Shown here: one piece after another, positions 20,260-33,130 of the stretch
Numbering within the stretch: position 1 is the stretch's first letter
Layout of the letters: each line of letters starts with the position of its first letter
Assembly: GCF_016859285.1 (NCBI RefSeq)
Contig: NC_053416.1
Span: 9,128,001-9,192,000, forward strand
DNA from: Xiphias gladius
Taxonomy: Eukaryota; Chordata; Actinopteri; Istiophoriformes; Xiphiidae
Direction: 5' to 3'
DNA: 64,000 nucleotides
The notes under the pieces: generated by a model
The model's database searches: none
What the model saw: the letters and a program-made list of their open reading frames with translations, nothing else
Told to the model about the DNA's origin: nothing
Translations under genes and position numbers: made by a program

Positions 20260-20560
20260 TTGTTGATATAAAAATAGTTGCCAACTATTTTGATAACTAA
20301 ATAACTGTTTAAGCCATTTATGAAGCTAAAATGTGAGCTTCTAAAAACTTTTCTGTTATATTATTAATGCAAACTGAATATCTTTTAACTTTTAGATTGT
20401 CAAACAAAACAAGACATTTGAAGAAATTACCTTGGACTCTAGTTAATTGTGATGAACAATTGTCACTATTTTCTGAAATTTAGACTAAGCAATTAATCTT
20501 GAAAAATAACCAAAAGTTTCATGAATCAATAATAAAAGTTGCAGCTCCCATCTCACATAC
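20260..20560. repeat. Teleost MITE family A copy
   Basis: It contains AAATAGTTGCCAACTATTTT, AAACAAAACAAGACATTTGA, AGCAATTAATC and a terminal AAAGTTGCAGCTCC, which are the diagnostic words of the family. It lies in pafah1b1 intron 1. Confidence 0.65.
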
Positions 20561-22289
20561 AAATAAACAGTTGGGACAGAAAACAGTCAGATCATTAAAA
20601 TAAACTGGACATTCTGTTTTAGTACGACAGATCTAGAGATAACAAGCACATGCTCAAATTAGTAGTTAGTCAGAAGTAGCATCCATACATTTTCACAAAT
20701 GCTTGACAAGTGTTTCGAAAACAGACCGACTATAAAATTATGGCCTGATGGCAGGGAGAGTACACCCCAATCTAACAGGCCTCAGTTGGGTGTCTAGTGT
20801 GTTGGTGAGATAAGGTGGCGTACCCTTGCACAAGATACTGAACTGACCTCTGACTTCACCTGGGGCACAATGACCAGGCTGACCTTGTAAGCAAAACAGA
20901 AGGGAATAGACAAATTTTCCTCCTCCAGTACTTGAATACATTATTAAATTAAAAAAAAAAAAAAAAAAAAATACCGCACAATGACACAGCACTTGCCTTT
21001 ATTTATCTATAGAAAGTTTAAAATGGATTCATTTAATGGGATTCCAGTAAGGACCTTTTGAAATTATCTTCACATAATTACTGTTCTTTTTTATAGACAA
21101 ATTAAATAAACTGGCTGTCCACAAATGCAAAGCCATAGTGATGAAACTAAAGATTCAGGCAAGCTGCAGATGGCAGATAACTTGAAATGAAACATTTGAG
21201 AACCAAACTGTCAGTTAAATTATAAATTGAAACATGGGAAGAAGATGAGTTGTTATTACTAATTCATGGATCTCGTTATTAAAATGCACAGTAGAAAAAA
21301 AGTCAATTATAATCTGCGGGGCGATTACTACACATGGTTGTTCAACAACTTTCCGTGGATTCATATAGTGATGATATGATTGCATCATGTTACCATCTGA
21401 CAAATTTCTGCTGTTCAAATTAATTGCTATAACAAACTATGAACTTTTTTTTTTTTTTACATGTGCAAAGACTTTTACCAAATTTAATACATAACAGTTC
21501 ATTGTATTGATCATCAATTTATTACCATGTGATTTTGCAATACAGGTTTCAATCATTTTGCCCATCCCTATCTACAAGATGGTGTTTATATAATCCAGGC
21601 ATACAAAATACACTGTCCAAGCTAATTTTTTTAAAAATAAATTATTTATTCAGTCTAGTGGCTATCTTGAAAGAAAACACCTTAAAGAGTAAACATTCAC
21701 ATTGGAGCTGTAACAATGTCTTTGAGATGGAGAAACAATCCTATCATGATATGCAACCGGCTACAATCATCCATGTGGAGGCCACTAAGAGCATACATAG
21801 CATGATGACTACCTTTAATTTATCTGACAGTGAAGAAGACTGAGACATCACTATGATATTGAGCAGCCTCCCATCTCTCTGCATCCGCTCCTAATCACAG
21901 AATAGACATAACAAACATGACTCTCCTGCTTGCTCAAGAGCTACAAAATGTTCCCATACCATATCCTCTTGGTTTAAACTGTGAAATGTAAAAAGGTGAA
22001 AAGATAACCTGACTCAGCCTCCATTGGGCTACAATATCAGACTGTGACGTCAATTATGTCTCATCTGTCTTTCTCAGAGCACTGAAAATTTTTCCTTCTA
22101 TAACACAGTCATGTTCAGTTAAACAAGCATAGTGTACTGCTGTGATGTAGCAAAGACTTTGTCTCTATCGTCCAAATGAACAACAGCTATCAATCCTAGC
22201 ATAAATGCATCACTCTTTAAAACTGTGAAGAAATGTATTTATAAATATAATGGTGTGATCCTTATATGATTTGAAGACAAATATACTAC

Positions 22290-22560
22290 AAAAAGGTCCA
22301 TCACAGTTTCTTAAAACCCAAGGTGAGACACTCAAATGTCTTGTTTTGTCCCAGTAACAGTCTAAAACCCATAGATAGATAGATAGAAAGATAATTTACA
22401 ATGAACGTATAAAAACAGAAAATCCTCACACTGAAGAAGCTGGAACCAGAGAATGGCTGTTATTCTTGTTTAATAATTGCCTCAATCAATCACTGAGCAA
22501 AAACTGTTGCCAAAATAATCAAATGATGAACTGATTCTTTAATTGGCACATCATTTTAGA
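22290..22560. repeat. Teleost MITE family A copy interrupted by a GATA tract
   Basis: Family words are visible (CACTCAAATGTCTTGTTTTG, GAAGAAGCTGGAACCAGAGA). A short GATA/GAAA tract at about 22373-22393 interrupts it. It lies in pafah1b1 intron 1. Confidence 0.6.
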
Positions 22561-22589
22561 TGTTTTAAGAACATATTAATAAAATTATC

Positions 22590-22644
22590 CAATATAAACT
22601 ATTTATTATTTTTAATAAATATTTTTAATAAATAGTTTATATTG
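22590..22644. repeat. AT-rich palindrome
   Basis: The left arm (22590-22608) is an exact 19-bp reverse complement of the right arm (22626-22644), with a 17-nt spacer. The right arm shares the 18-mer TTTAATAAATAGTTTATA with position 44619, beside a TA microsatellite. Confidence 0.85.
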
Positions 22645-24539
22645 AATAAACTAATAGTTGATGTGGAACCCATTTTTACATCATGATTAGAGGTAGAGCC
22701 AGAGGATATAAATGCCCTGACTTGCGTCAAAACTGCCTCAATGAATACAACAAATAAATAAATAATAATAATAAATTCAACCAAATTTCTAGTATGCTTG
22801 CTTGTTTAATTGCATTTTCAATGTTATTTTTTAAAAGCAGAAGCGATTTACAAAAAAATGTAGCACTGAATACAGAAGAAGAGATAATCAATGACCACAG
22901 AAATCAGAAAAAAAACAAAGGCAATTAAACCAGCCATAGGCATTAATTCTGGCTGCATATCATGCTTTCAGTCATCATGCTCTGTTTGTGTCAAGCTGCT
23001 GAGCAATGCCCCTCCTTATGGGTGACCTTCAGGCCAAACAAGTCCCTGCTGGCACAAAGTGACAAAGCAATGTTTGATTGTAAATGAAACAGCATGGTAA
23101 ATCAGATTTATTTATTTATTTATTTATTTTTAAACTTTAACAGGCGGCCTACAGCACTTCATTACCCTTTTTTCCAAATCAATGATGTCCATACCAGGAT
23201 TTCTTGTGATAAGAAGCAGATAGTTTATTGCCCCTCAATAAAAACACTCAGTTCAAAAGTTAGTCAACCTTTATCTAAAAGATACTCAATCAGTTCCAAC
23301 TCTAAGCATATAAATCTGAGAAGACAGTGACATAATATCAAAACATATTACCAATTATTAGTATTAATAAGTATTGTACTTTAATGAGTGTAATTCTTCT
23401 CATACATAGGAGAAATAGAATAAATGATGATTTGGATTAAAAAAAAATAGAATTAAAACCTTGACCGCACTATCAACATCAACACCACCTTATTGTAGCT
23501 CAAAACATGTAATAGGTAAAACCTTGTTATGATGGAGTACCTTGAAAAATTGAGCGCATATAAAATATTTTTACACCCTGAACAGTTCATACCCTTTTCT
23601 ACAGGCATTGGCCTTCACATTTAGTGCAATGCAATAGCAGCTATTAGACAATTAGTAGGCATTGAATTAGCCAGTGAAATTCAGCTCATGAGACAATGTT
23701 ATACACCTTAAGTGAAATCAGTAGACGTTAGCCTTGTTCTTTATAATCATTTCGTACTGATCCCTTTTTAGTCTCCACCCTGCTTGTGAATCCTCAAACC
23801 TTAAGGGAGTTTGCAGCATGCGTAAAAACAACCCAAATTGACTAGACTGTTTCATTTTATGGAGGACAGGTCTGAGTTCAAAATCTGGCCCGGGTGACGT
23901 CTTTCCAAGCTTCGATGGCCACAAGGGCAAAGTTGCAGCAATGGCTCAGCAACGCCCTTTCCAGCTAACGTTAGCTTAGCACAATAACGTACGCGTTAAC
24001 TGGAGCTGTCAGTTTGAGCAGACTAGATTTATGCTACCACACAGTCACCATACCAAAACACACAAAGGGCGTTGGTCTACGCCAAGTAGCTGAACATGAT
24101 AACCCATTGTTGAAAATAAAATAACACTTACCCGTTGTAGTGTATAGAAGAATGGGATATGCAACCCAAGTTTGATTATAGGGCTATTTAGCTGATATAA
24201 CAGTACGAGGCAGCATTGGTTTAACGGTTATGGTGTAACATTATTCAAACAATTAAATGGTTTCATCAACAGCTAAGGTCAACGCTTTAAATTCAAAATG
24301 TAGCATTTGATTTATGCATTTTCTAGCAACATCACAATATTTGCACCCGGCTGTAGAAAATATGGCAGCAAGCTGACAGCACCTAAGTTAGCTCAGCCGG
24401 CTAACGTACCACGTTAGCTCGTACACACAGAACTTCCATAAATAGCCGGAGCCAACGTTAGCCAAATGTTCAGCTAGGTTTCACAACAAGTGTCTCGATA
24501 CAAGTCACGCATGGACCGAGAAGCGCACAACCGGTTTTA

Positions 24540-24960
24540 AGATGACACTCACATTCAGCATAGTTGAGTAATATCACCGTTAGATTATCTTAACGTTCAG
24601 TCTCTAAATCGATGCTCTTGTGAGTGCCAACTTTGCCAATTAGCTTAGCTTAGCTTTTGGCCTCTCCGCCATTTTGAGATCGGAAAGGGAGAGCGCAGAC
24701 ACTGCAGGCAATTCGTCGTCAAAAATAACAAGTCTTTCTAAGTGCCAAAACAAAAATACAGACGCGCGTAAATACTACCAACTTACCCTCTGACAAATGG
24801 CGATTCTCATATCCCCTTGACTGGCCGGAGCTTGCGATGGAAAAGCCAAGTTTTGATGTGGTATTGCGACTTTTCACATCACCCGGCACGGCCGCTCAGA
24901 TTTCTCTCCTCTTTGGTACCACCGCATTCGCCCGGCCCCAGCTAACGGTCGCGATTGGAT
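24540..24960 (-). promoter_or_regulatory. Probable pafah1b1 promoter and noncoding first exon(s)
   Basis: This is the nearest CpG-rich region upstream of the LIS1 start exon. On the minus strand it holds a YY1-type initiator CTCAAAATGGCGGAGAGG (24661-24678) and a CCAAT box (24954-24958). Candidate 5' UTR donors on that strand are GTAAGT at about 24781-24787 and GTGAGTG at about 24546-24552; a third, GTAAGTGT, lies just outside at about 24126-24132. Several alternative noncoding first exons are therefore possible. Transcript data would be needed to choose. The next gene's 3' end is only about 1 kb upstream. Confidence 0.55.
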
Positions 24961-25065
24961 ATCGGCTGCGCGCACGTCGAGGTGAACGGGGGCGCGCAGC
25001 GTGCACCCCTCGCACACTTGTAATTAAAGGAAAAACACAATAATTATAAGTTCTGCACGTTACTT

Positions 25066-25071
25066 TTTATT
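25066..25071 (-). terminator. Distal candidate cluh poly(A) signal
   Basis: AATAAA on the minus strand, about 1.05 kb past the cluh stop codon. It is the last such hexamer I noted before the pafah1b1 promoter. Confidence 0.35.
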
Positions 25072-25779
25072 ACCATATACATAAGTTTGTATTTGAACAA
25101 TTTTAATTGTAAACAAGTTTCTCGCCGAGATGAGCAGCAGAAGGACAGACCAGTTATGATGACAAATCATGCAGCTGCTCCAATAATGGAACAACTCCCT
25201 GGAAACTAATACACCTATAATAATTTTACACTAACTATATGGGTACATTTTCAGAGTTATAGCTGTGATCCATATGTTGAAAGAGCAGGTATTTTGGGCG
25301 ATCACAGTCAATAATAATTTTATGTCAGTGGACTAACTCCACAAAATGTCACTTGATAACAATACCATTCTAAACTGTAATGCTTGGATTTCCACCTTAA
25401 GGAGCCCTTTAGATACCACTAACACTAATTTGACTTGTTCTAGTTGTAAGATGCTCAGATGCTTATTGTTTCCCAACAGTCACCTGGATATTAATGACAA
25501 CAACGTGTATCAAAGTATAATGGTACAATGTACACATCCAAAACAGTCGTAAAGATTATTTTAATATCCAGGGTTAGAGAAATCATCCGTCAGGCTCTGA
25601 GAAGTGTTCATGGCACAAGTGTGAAACCCAGTGGACACACAGGGGATTGCAAGATCACAGCACAATTTAAAAATCTAAGAAATTTGGACTTTCAGTAGAC
25701 TGATGCTATATTTCTTTCTCTGTAGAAGTAGGCCTAAACATACTGTGCTTTTCAGTTAATTCAGCAGTAAATCCTCAAT

Positions 25780-25785
25780 TTTATT
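25780..25785 (-). terminator. Proximal candidate cluh poly(A) signal
   Basis: AATAAA on the minus strand, 339 bp past the cluh stop codon. Confidence 0.4.
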
Positions 25786-26123
25786 TAGGGTGTAGGGTTT
25801 CTGACAAAAAGAAGGAGAGTATTTTCCATCAAAGTTACAGCCTCCAGAGTTCATTCATGTATTCCATATATTTCAACAAGAGCTATATCATGGCTGGCCT
25901 GTATAAAATAAGGCTCTCTTCGACATCCAGTCTCTCACAGACAACTGCAGAACAAACTGTCTGCACCTGTCTGTTCCTTGGATATAGTTTTTGTACAAAG
26001 TAGGCTAACCAACGTGTCACCAGCAATTTGCCTGGCTTTCACTTGCCATCGTTGCTCATTGTCTGCGGCCATTTTCAGAAGTATGACTGATTACACAGAT
26101 GTTCTATTGTAACTGTCCATAGT

Positions 26124-29100
26124 TCAGTTTTGTTGTCCTTTGTCTGCAGTTCTGAAGTCTTTTTGCTTCAATAACTGGTTCTCCAGCTCTTCCACTTGAA
26201 CTTTTTCCTTCCCTTTCAATTCAATCCTCAGGTCTGCAACTTCTTTTGCACTACAGAGAAAGACATAGTACGTACAGTACTGTATGTGTGAGGAAATCAT
26301 CATTCACCCTATATCAGAATAATCATCAGGTGAGGTTACCATTACAACCCCACACATTAGCAGTTACAACTGATGCCATAACTTGGAAAGTATCAATGGT
26401 CACCTGAGGGGAATGAGAATGATTCCACATGTCAGGTTGAGCTGCTGAAGAATTGTGGGAAGGCTTGGAGCGGAGAACTGGAGAGAAACACAAATGAGAT
26501 AAAGTATCTCACGAGCAGAAATGGACTTAATGCTACCATGGAAGTGGACTTGACAAACAGTACAAACCTTTGGAGGTGGTATACAGGCACTAGGTGTGTT
26601 ACTGTAGATATGGTTGATGGCCTTCTGAAGGACCACAGCCTGCTGAGTGAGGCTCTTCAGGTATTCTGAGCTTTCCTTTGTACTGTCATGGATCTCACCA
26701 ACCTTCATATGTGCAACAATGAAGTGTCTCAGATAAAATAATGATCATATAGCATCAACATAACACCAGCAAACATGGTATTCCAGCACTTTAAAGCACA
26801 CCTGGCTCTTGTATATTGAATAAGCCTCTTTCTCGTGTTGCAGAGCTGATCGAAATTCTCCTTTAGTCTCGTACACAGTGGCGAGCAGATGATGACTGCA
26901 CAGAAGATAGACATTGGAGAGGCAGAGAGGTAATATAAAAGAAATGAAGGAAGGGAACAGTAGATGACTAGGAAGATCAAAGAAACCTATATTTCAAAGC
27001 ATTTCTAGTATTTTCCGTAATTTTAATGTGTTGTTATCTTTGTTTTTTGTCTCTCTGTCTGCTTCTGAGTATAAGCATGTAAAAAAACAACAACAGAGGA
27101 ACATGATGATAAAATTGTAGTGTTACCTGTGTGCATGCTTCAGGGATGTGTCACCGCTGTATTTTGAGGTTAAATTTAAGGCATTCTGTAGGAACTTCAG
27201 GGAAAGCTCATGCTCCATCAGTCCATGAAGTACTAGACCCAGCATACTCTAATGTAGTGGAGCACAACAGGGACATTAATAGATTATTTTCAGCACGCGA
27301 GCAAGATGTGATTATACCTTCTACCACAAATAAAAGTGACTACATGTAAAAGCCTTGTCTGAAAGTTCACGAGTGAGGACTGTTTGCTGAAATCATCATA
27401 TCTACCTTAACCTTTTGTTTGTTTGTAAAAAATCTTTCCTTAAATTTTATTCAAAGTTTGGTCTTGATCTAACACTTTAATAATACTAAAAAGTCTCCTC
27501 AACAGTACTTGAAAGGATTTTGTTGTATTTTTTCCTACAAGACTTAGAGTAACATTTTATTTTGAGTTATTCGGACTTTCTTAACCAACCAAATCCTTAA
27601 ATTACCATAAAGCACTTACTGAAGAATGTGTATAAACTACCTTTAATGTTCAAAATATATAGATAACATCTTGTTAGATTTTTTTGTGAAAAATACAGTA
27701 GAAAGAAAGAATGCAACACCTTGCAGGTTGTGTCTCACTTACATCCAGCAGTGCGACTTGTGGATGGTCTTCTCCGCTCACAAGCAGGGTGAGGTACCGA
27801 GCGCGATACAGCAGGTGTAGGGAGGTCGAATGCTGGCCTCCAGCAAAGCAGTACAGGGCCAGGTAAGTCTGAATCACAGGGGATAGGAGAATACTTCCAT
27901 GTGAAGACACAAGTGAGATACTACATTAATAGAGTTAAGTAAGATGTTTGTAAAAGAAAAAAACAGGATTAACACGTTCCACAATCTGTCTGTGGGTCGA
28001 TGAGAAGGTGGAGAAACTCACATAGTCTTGTATGGTCTGTGGATGGTCTATACCAAGTAGTCTCTCACTACTCATAACAGCCTTTTCCTGGTGGCTGAGA
28101 GCCTGTGAGATATTAGGAAAACATTTTGTTGTGAAAGCTCACAAATGTTCATATCACTGTCTGTTTGTATTAATAGTGCAGATCAACGACTGTATGACAG
28201 CTTTAATAAAACTTGACATGTGGGGGATGATTCAGAGGTCTGGAACCAGGCTAGATGAAAGGTCATGAAATGAATTGTAATTCATATTTACATCCGCATA
28301 TTCCCCCAAGATGTAGCTGAGCCGTCCCAGGAGACGCAGACACATGCACACATCCTCGTGCAGGACCCCACATACGCTGCTGAAGAGGGTCAGGGCCTGG
28401 CTAATCAATTCATAGCCATCTCTGAGAAGTCCTAACAGCAAACATAAAACACTAATGATGAGATGTACTCAAATTAATATTAAAGAACGTCCTTTAACAT
28501 CTTAAAGGATACATTCACATCTTTAAGTTTACATTACTCACATGGCCATAAATACTGCTTGTACATTGAAAGGGTTATTGGTTAATGTAATTGTTCTCCC
28601 TGGTCATACTGGCCACAAGTGTCACCTTAAATTCATTTCAATATAATGAATTGAAGTTAGTACAAAATTCCCTCTTTGTGCTTCAAGTGTTTGCTTGCTG
28701 AGCCATGGCGGAGGGCCCGTAACAGAAACCCAAAAGACTGCCACACTGGAAAATACCTGTCTGATTTTTCTGACTCAGGCTACTGAAGGGTTAACTATCA
28801 GCTCCTGCTGAGCTCGAGAATGTTTTTTTACACAGAATGAGTACTGTGGATTTAGTCATCTGCCACGTAAACTGAAACTGCTTTAAACGGGGATCTCAGC
28901 AGGAACAATTACAGCGAACAAAAACTCTTTCAGTGCACATATGGGCATGTGAGTATTGCTTTAAGGAAGTTACTTTTAAAGTACTTTATTTTGAATCATG
29001 ATGTTAGAAACACCAACACCAAAAAGTTGGGAACAATACAATGTCCATTTCTGTTGCCAGAAAACTGGCAACAGCGCTCTAAAGGCTTAAACCGATTGTA

Positions 29101-32100
29101 TGTTAAGGATATCGTCAACTTTACCTCCTTAATTGAAAGCATCACCACGTGAGCTCCATTTGAAAGCACCGATAATATCAGATGAGTGAAATTTTTAGCT
29201 CTATGACATTTTTGCCAAGCCAATATCAGGCGATATAGGCTGAGTGGACCTTCCAGTTAAGGTTCAGCCCCTTGTAGCACCCAGCCGAGGCCACCATGCC
29301 ATCCTAAATGTAAACACATATTCATTTTACGCAGTTGTACGTGTTTTTACTGTCTGTCTGCGTCTCTCACCCTGCTGTACTGCCACCTGTGCGTGTTGCA
29401 CAAGCCGCGTGGCGTCCGTTGCTGTGGGTTTGAGATGTTTGACCACAGGGAACATGTTGACAACATCTTCCTCACCAAACACTGGCCTATGTCGAGACTC
29501 AAACACATACTCCCTCAGCTGTACCTAAGAAGGGACAGAAGGGGAACAGCTGCATTTTGAGGCTGCACTAGATCATTTTGCACTTTGGTGCCCCCAAGTC
29601 ACTGCTGAGGACAATTTCAGTTTTAAAGGGCTTTAAAGGCCTCTGTTTTACTACAAAAAGTATCAAACATGAACATACATTTTTTTCCCTCTGCGAGGTT
29701 GACAAACTACAGAGGTGTGGCCAAAAAAGTTGCCGCTGACCTAAATCTCATCCTGGCCACTGGAAGGGGTGAAAACTATGTGAAAAAACAGTTTTTGCAT
29801 CGTGAGCCCAGCTTTCTATCAAAAGACAACTTGCTGTTTAGAAGAACATTTTCCATTTCTTTCTCTAGTCCTTATTGTTTACTTTGAGCCAAGTACATTT
29901 CCTGCCTGTGACACCTTGGTCAAATAAAGCAGTATCAATAGAAAGTTTTCTCTGTTGCAGCTTCAGATCTGATTTTTAATTATACAGAAGTTGTTCCTAC
30001 AGCTACGGCTTTCTAATGCAGCTTTAATTTAATACATAAAATGTGTTAGGAAGAAAAGCATGGTAGATGTCTGACCTGGATGCCCGTCTTGATGGCAATC
30101 TCTCTCAGTAGGGAGATCCTCTGAACGCCGTGCTTTTCTATGACTTCATCTATACTTTGACTTAACACAGAAGGAATGAAAGTGTTAAATACTGTTGCCC
30201 ATATCCAGACACAGACACACACACACACACACACACACACAATCATCATCATCATCAACATCACACATCTTAAACTTCAGAATCATGATAGACTGATCAT
30301 TAATACTCCACACAAGACTCACGACTGCTGGAATCTGATTGGACACACACACCTGTCAATTGTGTAGTGGTAATAGTCTCCAGCCTCAGTCCTGATCCTG
30401 CCCCACAGCTCACTGGGGGTCAGTCTAGCCCACACACTATCCGTCAACAGGGCGACCCGACTCCCGTGGCTCCGTCGACGTCGGCTCCTGCGACGAGAGA
30501 GTAGCTCGTCGGAGCTGGAGTCGGGGATACAGGAGGAGGAACTCAATAGGCAGTTGAGGAAGTGACTGACAGCAGCAGAGAAAGCTGCAGGTGCCACATC
30601 CTGGGAGAAAATAAGATATATGTTGAACTTAGAAAATTATTGCTAGATTTTAAAATGTTATATCTCAATATTTTACGAGTTTTTCATTATTTGAGCACGT
30701 CACCTGTAGATAGGTCCTGAAGATGTGTTTTGCACTTCTGGTGATGACTTCACTGATAGAAATTCTCTGTGAGGGAGCATTTGATCAGTTATTTTATCAA
30801 GAAGACTTTAAAGAAGGGGCAGTCACCATTTAAACAAAAAACTGAGCTACAAAACTTGCTACAGAGTATTTTATATCATGTTATGTTTTATGTTTCTGCA
30901 TCTTTGCTAGCGTACTGTAGTGTACTTTATACCAAAGTGTTTTATTTTTCATTTCATTGGTTTGTTACCACATTTTTTCTACAGTATATATACATGTTCT
31001 TGTGCTGTCTTTTTCTTGTTATTTTCTAGTCCAGTTTACTCGAGTTATTGATATTCTATTGGTCTACAGGGCTTATTCTTGAGTGGTCTAAGTTCTATCT
31101 CTATGAAAGGCATCTTTCTGTTGAACTTGCTAGCCTTATTTTCCTGTCTACAAAACGTTTTTGTGGTGTACCTAAAGGGGCAATTCTGGGCCCTATTCTT
31201 TTCACAGTTTATATGCTTCCACATGGTCACATAATTAGCAGAGACAACATATTGTTTAATTTTTACGCAGATGACGCACACTCACACCTTCTACTGATTC
31301 TTGTAGTTTGGTTTTCCTAAAAGACTGCTTTGATAATATTAAGTGTTAGATGTCTGTAACTTTCTCCAGCTTAACGAGGATAAGAATTTCATTTTCCCCA
31401 CCCAGCCTGGCAGTCAAAATTAAAGAAAAACTTGACTTCCTGCCAATTAATAACAAGCCATCTGCCAGGGAGCTATTTTTGATTCAGATCTGAACTATGA
31501 AAACCAAGTACAAGGGATTATTCAGCCCTGTTTTTATCAGTTGAGAAACATCTTAGTTAAGAAGCATCTCTAAAGTCAAACCATTTCTGTCTGCAGTTAG
31601 TCTAAAATAAAGCTGGAACCATGTGAAGAGAACACATCACCCCAATTTTAGCATCCCTCCATTGGCTTCCCATTGCTTGCAGAAAATTCTAATAATCTTG
31701 TACAAAGTGCAAAATGGTTTAGCTCCAAGCTTCATCTCTGACTTGCTAAGCCCATACGTACAAGGGCACAGACTTAGGTCAGCAGCAAAAGCCCCTCTTG
31801 CAGTAGACTTGCAATGAAGGTCAACCGTGGATTTGCTGTCATGGCACCTAAACTGTGGAATTAATTGCCATTTAGAATCTGCACAGCTACTAGTGTATTT
31901 TCTTTTCAAGGTCAGCTAAAATCAAACCTTTTTAAACTGTATGAGTTTATGATTTCTCTTTTTTGTCATTCATCTGGTTTTAATTTCTACTCTTTAGTTT
32001 TATTACTGCATGTCATGTTCTTTGTTAAAACGAGGATAAGGTATTTTTTACCTGTGCTAAGAAAAGTACTACACAATTATATATTATTCTTCTTCTCTTA

Positions 32101-33085
32101 GTGAACACATTTGTATTGAGCTCTTGGTAATGACCGTCTCTTGTCTCTCACTTTTACTTGAACCGATCACAACTGTTACTGGGTTTTCTTCTGATACGAG
32201 TGAAAAAGACTAAAAGATATTAATTTCCAACAGTTGAGGAGGTCTAAGACTGTACTAATGTGAAGCAGATTCAGTTATTTTCAGTCTCGTTAAACTTGCA
32301 CAGTTTTCAAGGCACATCTGTTATACCTCACCAGACAGACAAATTCTACATACGGACATATTTTACATCACCAGAGTGAAAATGATTGCTGATAACAATC
32401 AGCAAATAGTATTGAAGATTTAAATGAGTGGTCTGATAATTGAAATTTTAATTACAATTTGTTTTGCCATATTTTCAGAAGTGACCGGGTGACCAGGTGT
32501 TTTACTTAAACCATCCCGTACTGTTGTGTTACAGGGAATCCCTGCAATTAATCATATGTCCAACACATCTGCATCTGTCCTGTCAATTAATCCCTACCTT
32601 GTGAATTCCAACTCAATGCTCAAAATACCACCACAAACGTAATGACTCTAAGTGTTTACTAATGTAATTGAAAACGACCATAACGCCTGTGAAGCATCCG
32701 CAACTGATGTATAAACAACTAATGAATGATTGACAACGTAATAAAACACAGTTGTAGTCATATACAATATTAGGACATATTTTATATGAATATGAAATGT
32801 GAGGTTTGTTTAATACATTTATTGGTTATATTTATTAATGAAGTATTCAATGGAAGAGGATGAGATGCAATCGAGCTATACTGACTTTACAAACATGTTG
32901 TATAGTTAATAATAGCTGTGGTTAGTACCTCTATGTGGCTGAGTCTTCCTCTCTCCTCCACCCTGTGCAGCTCCCTCAGTAGCGCGCCCAGGTATCGTAC
33001 GTTCACACCCTGCTGATGTAGCACTGAGGTCAGGGTCAGTCCATCCATCGGCACTGCTGTTTGGTCGAGACAGTCCCTAAGCTGC

Positions 33086-33130
<45 letters not shown>

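Noticed and set aside
21529-21843. 104-codon plus-strand frame in pafah1b1 intron 1
   Set aside because: It is AT-rich and has no recognised similarity, no splice context and low-complexity composition. Probably a chance frame.
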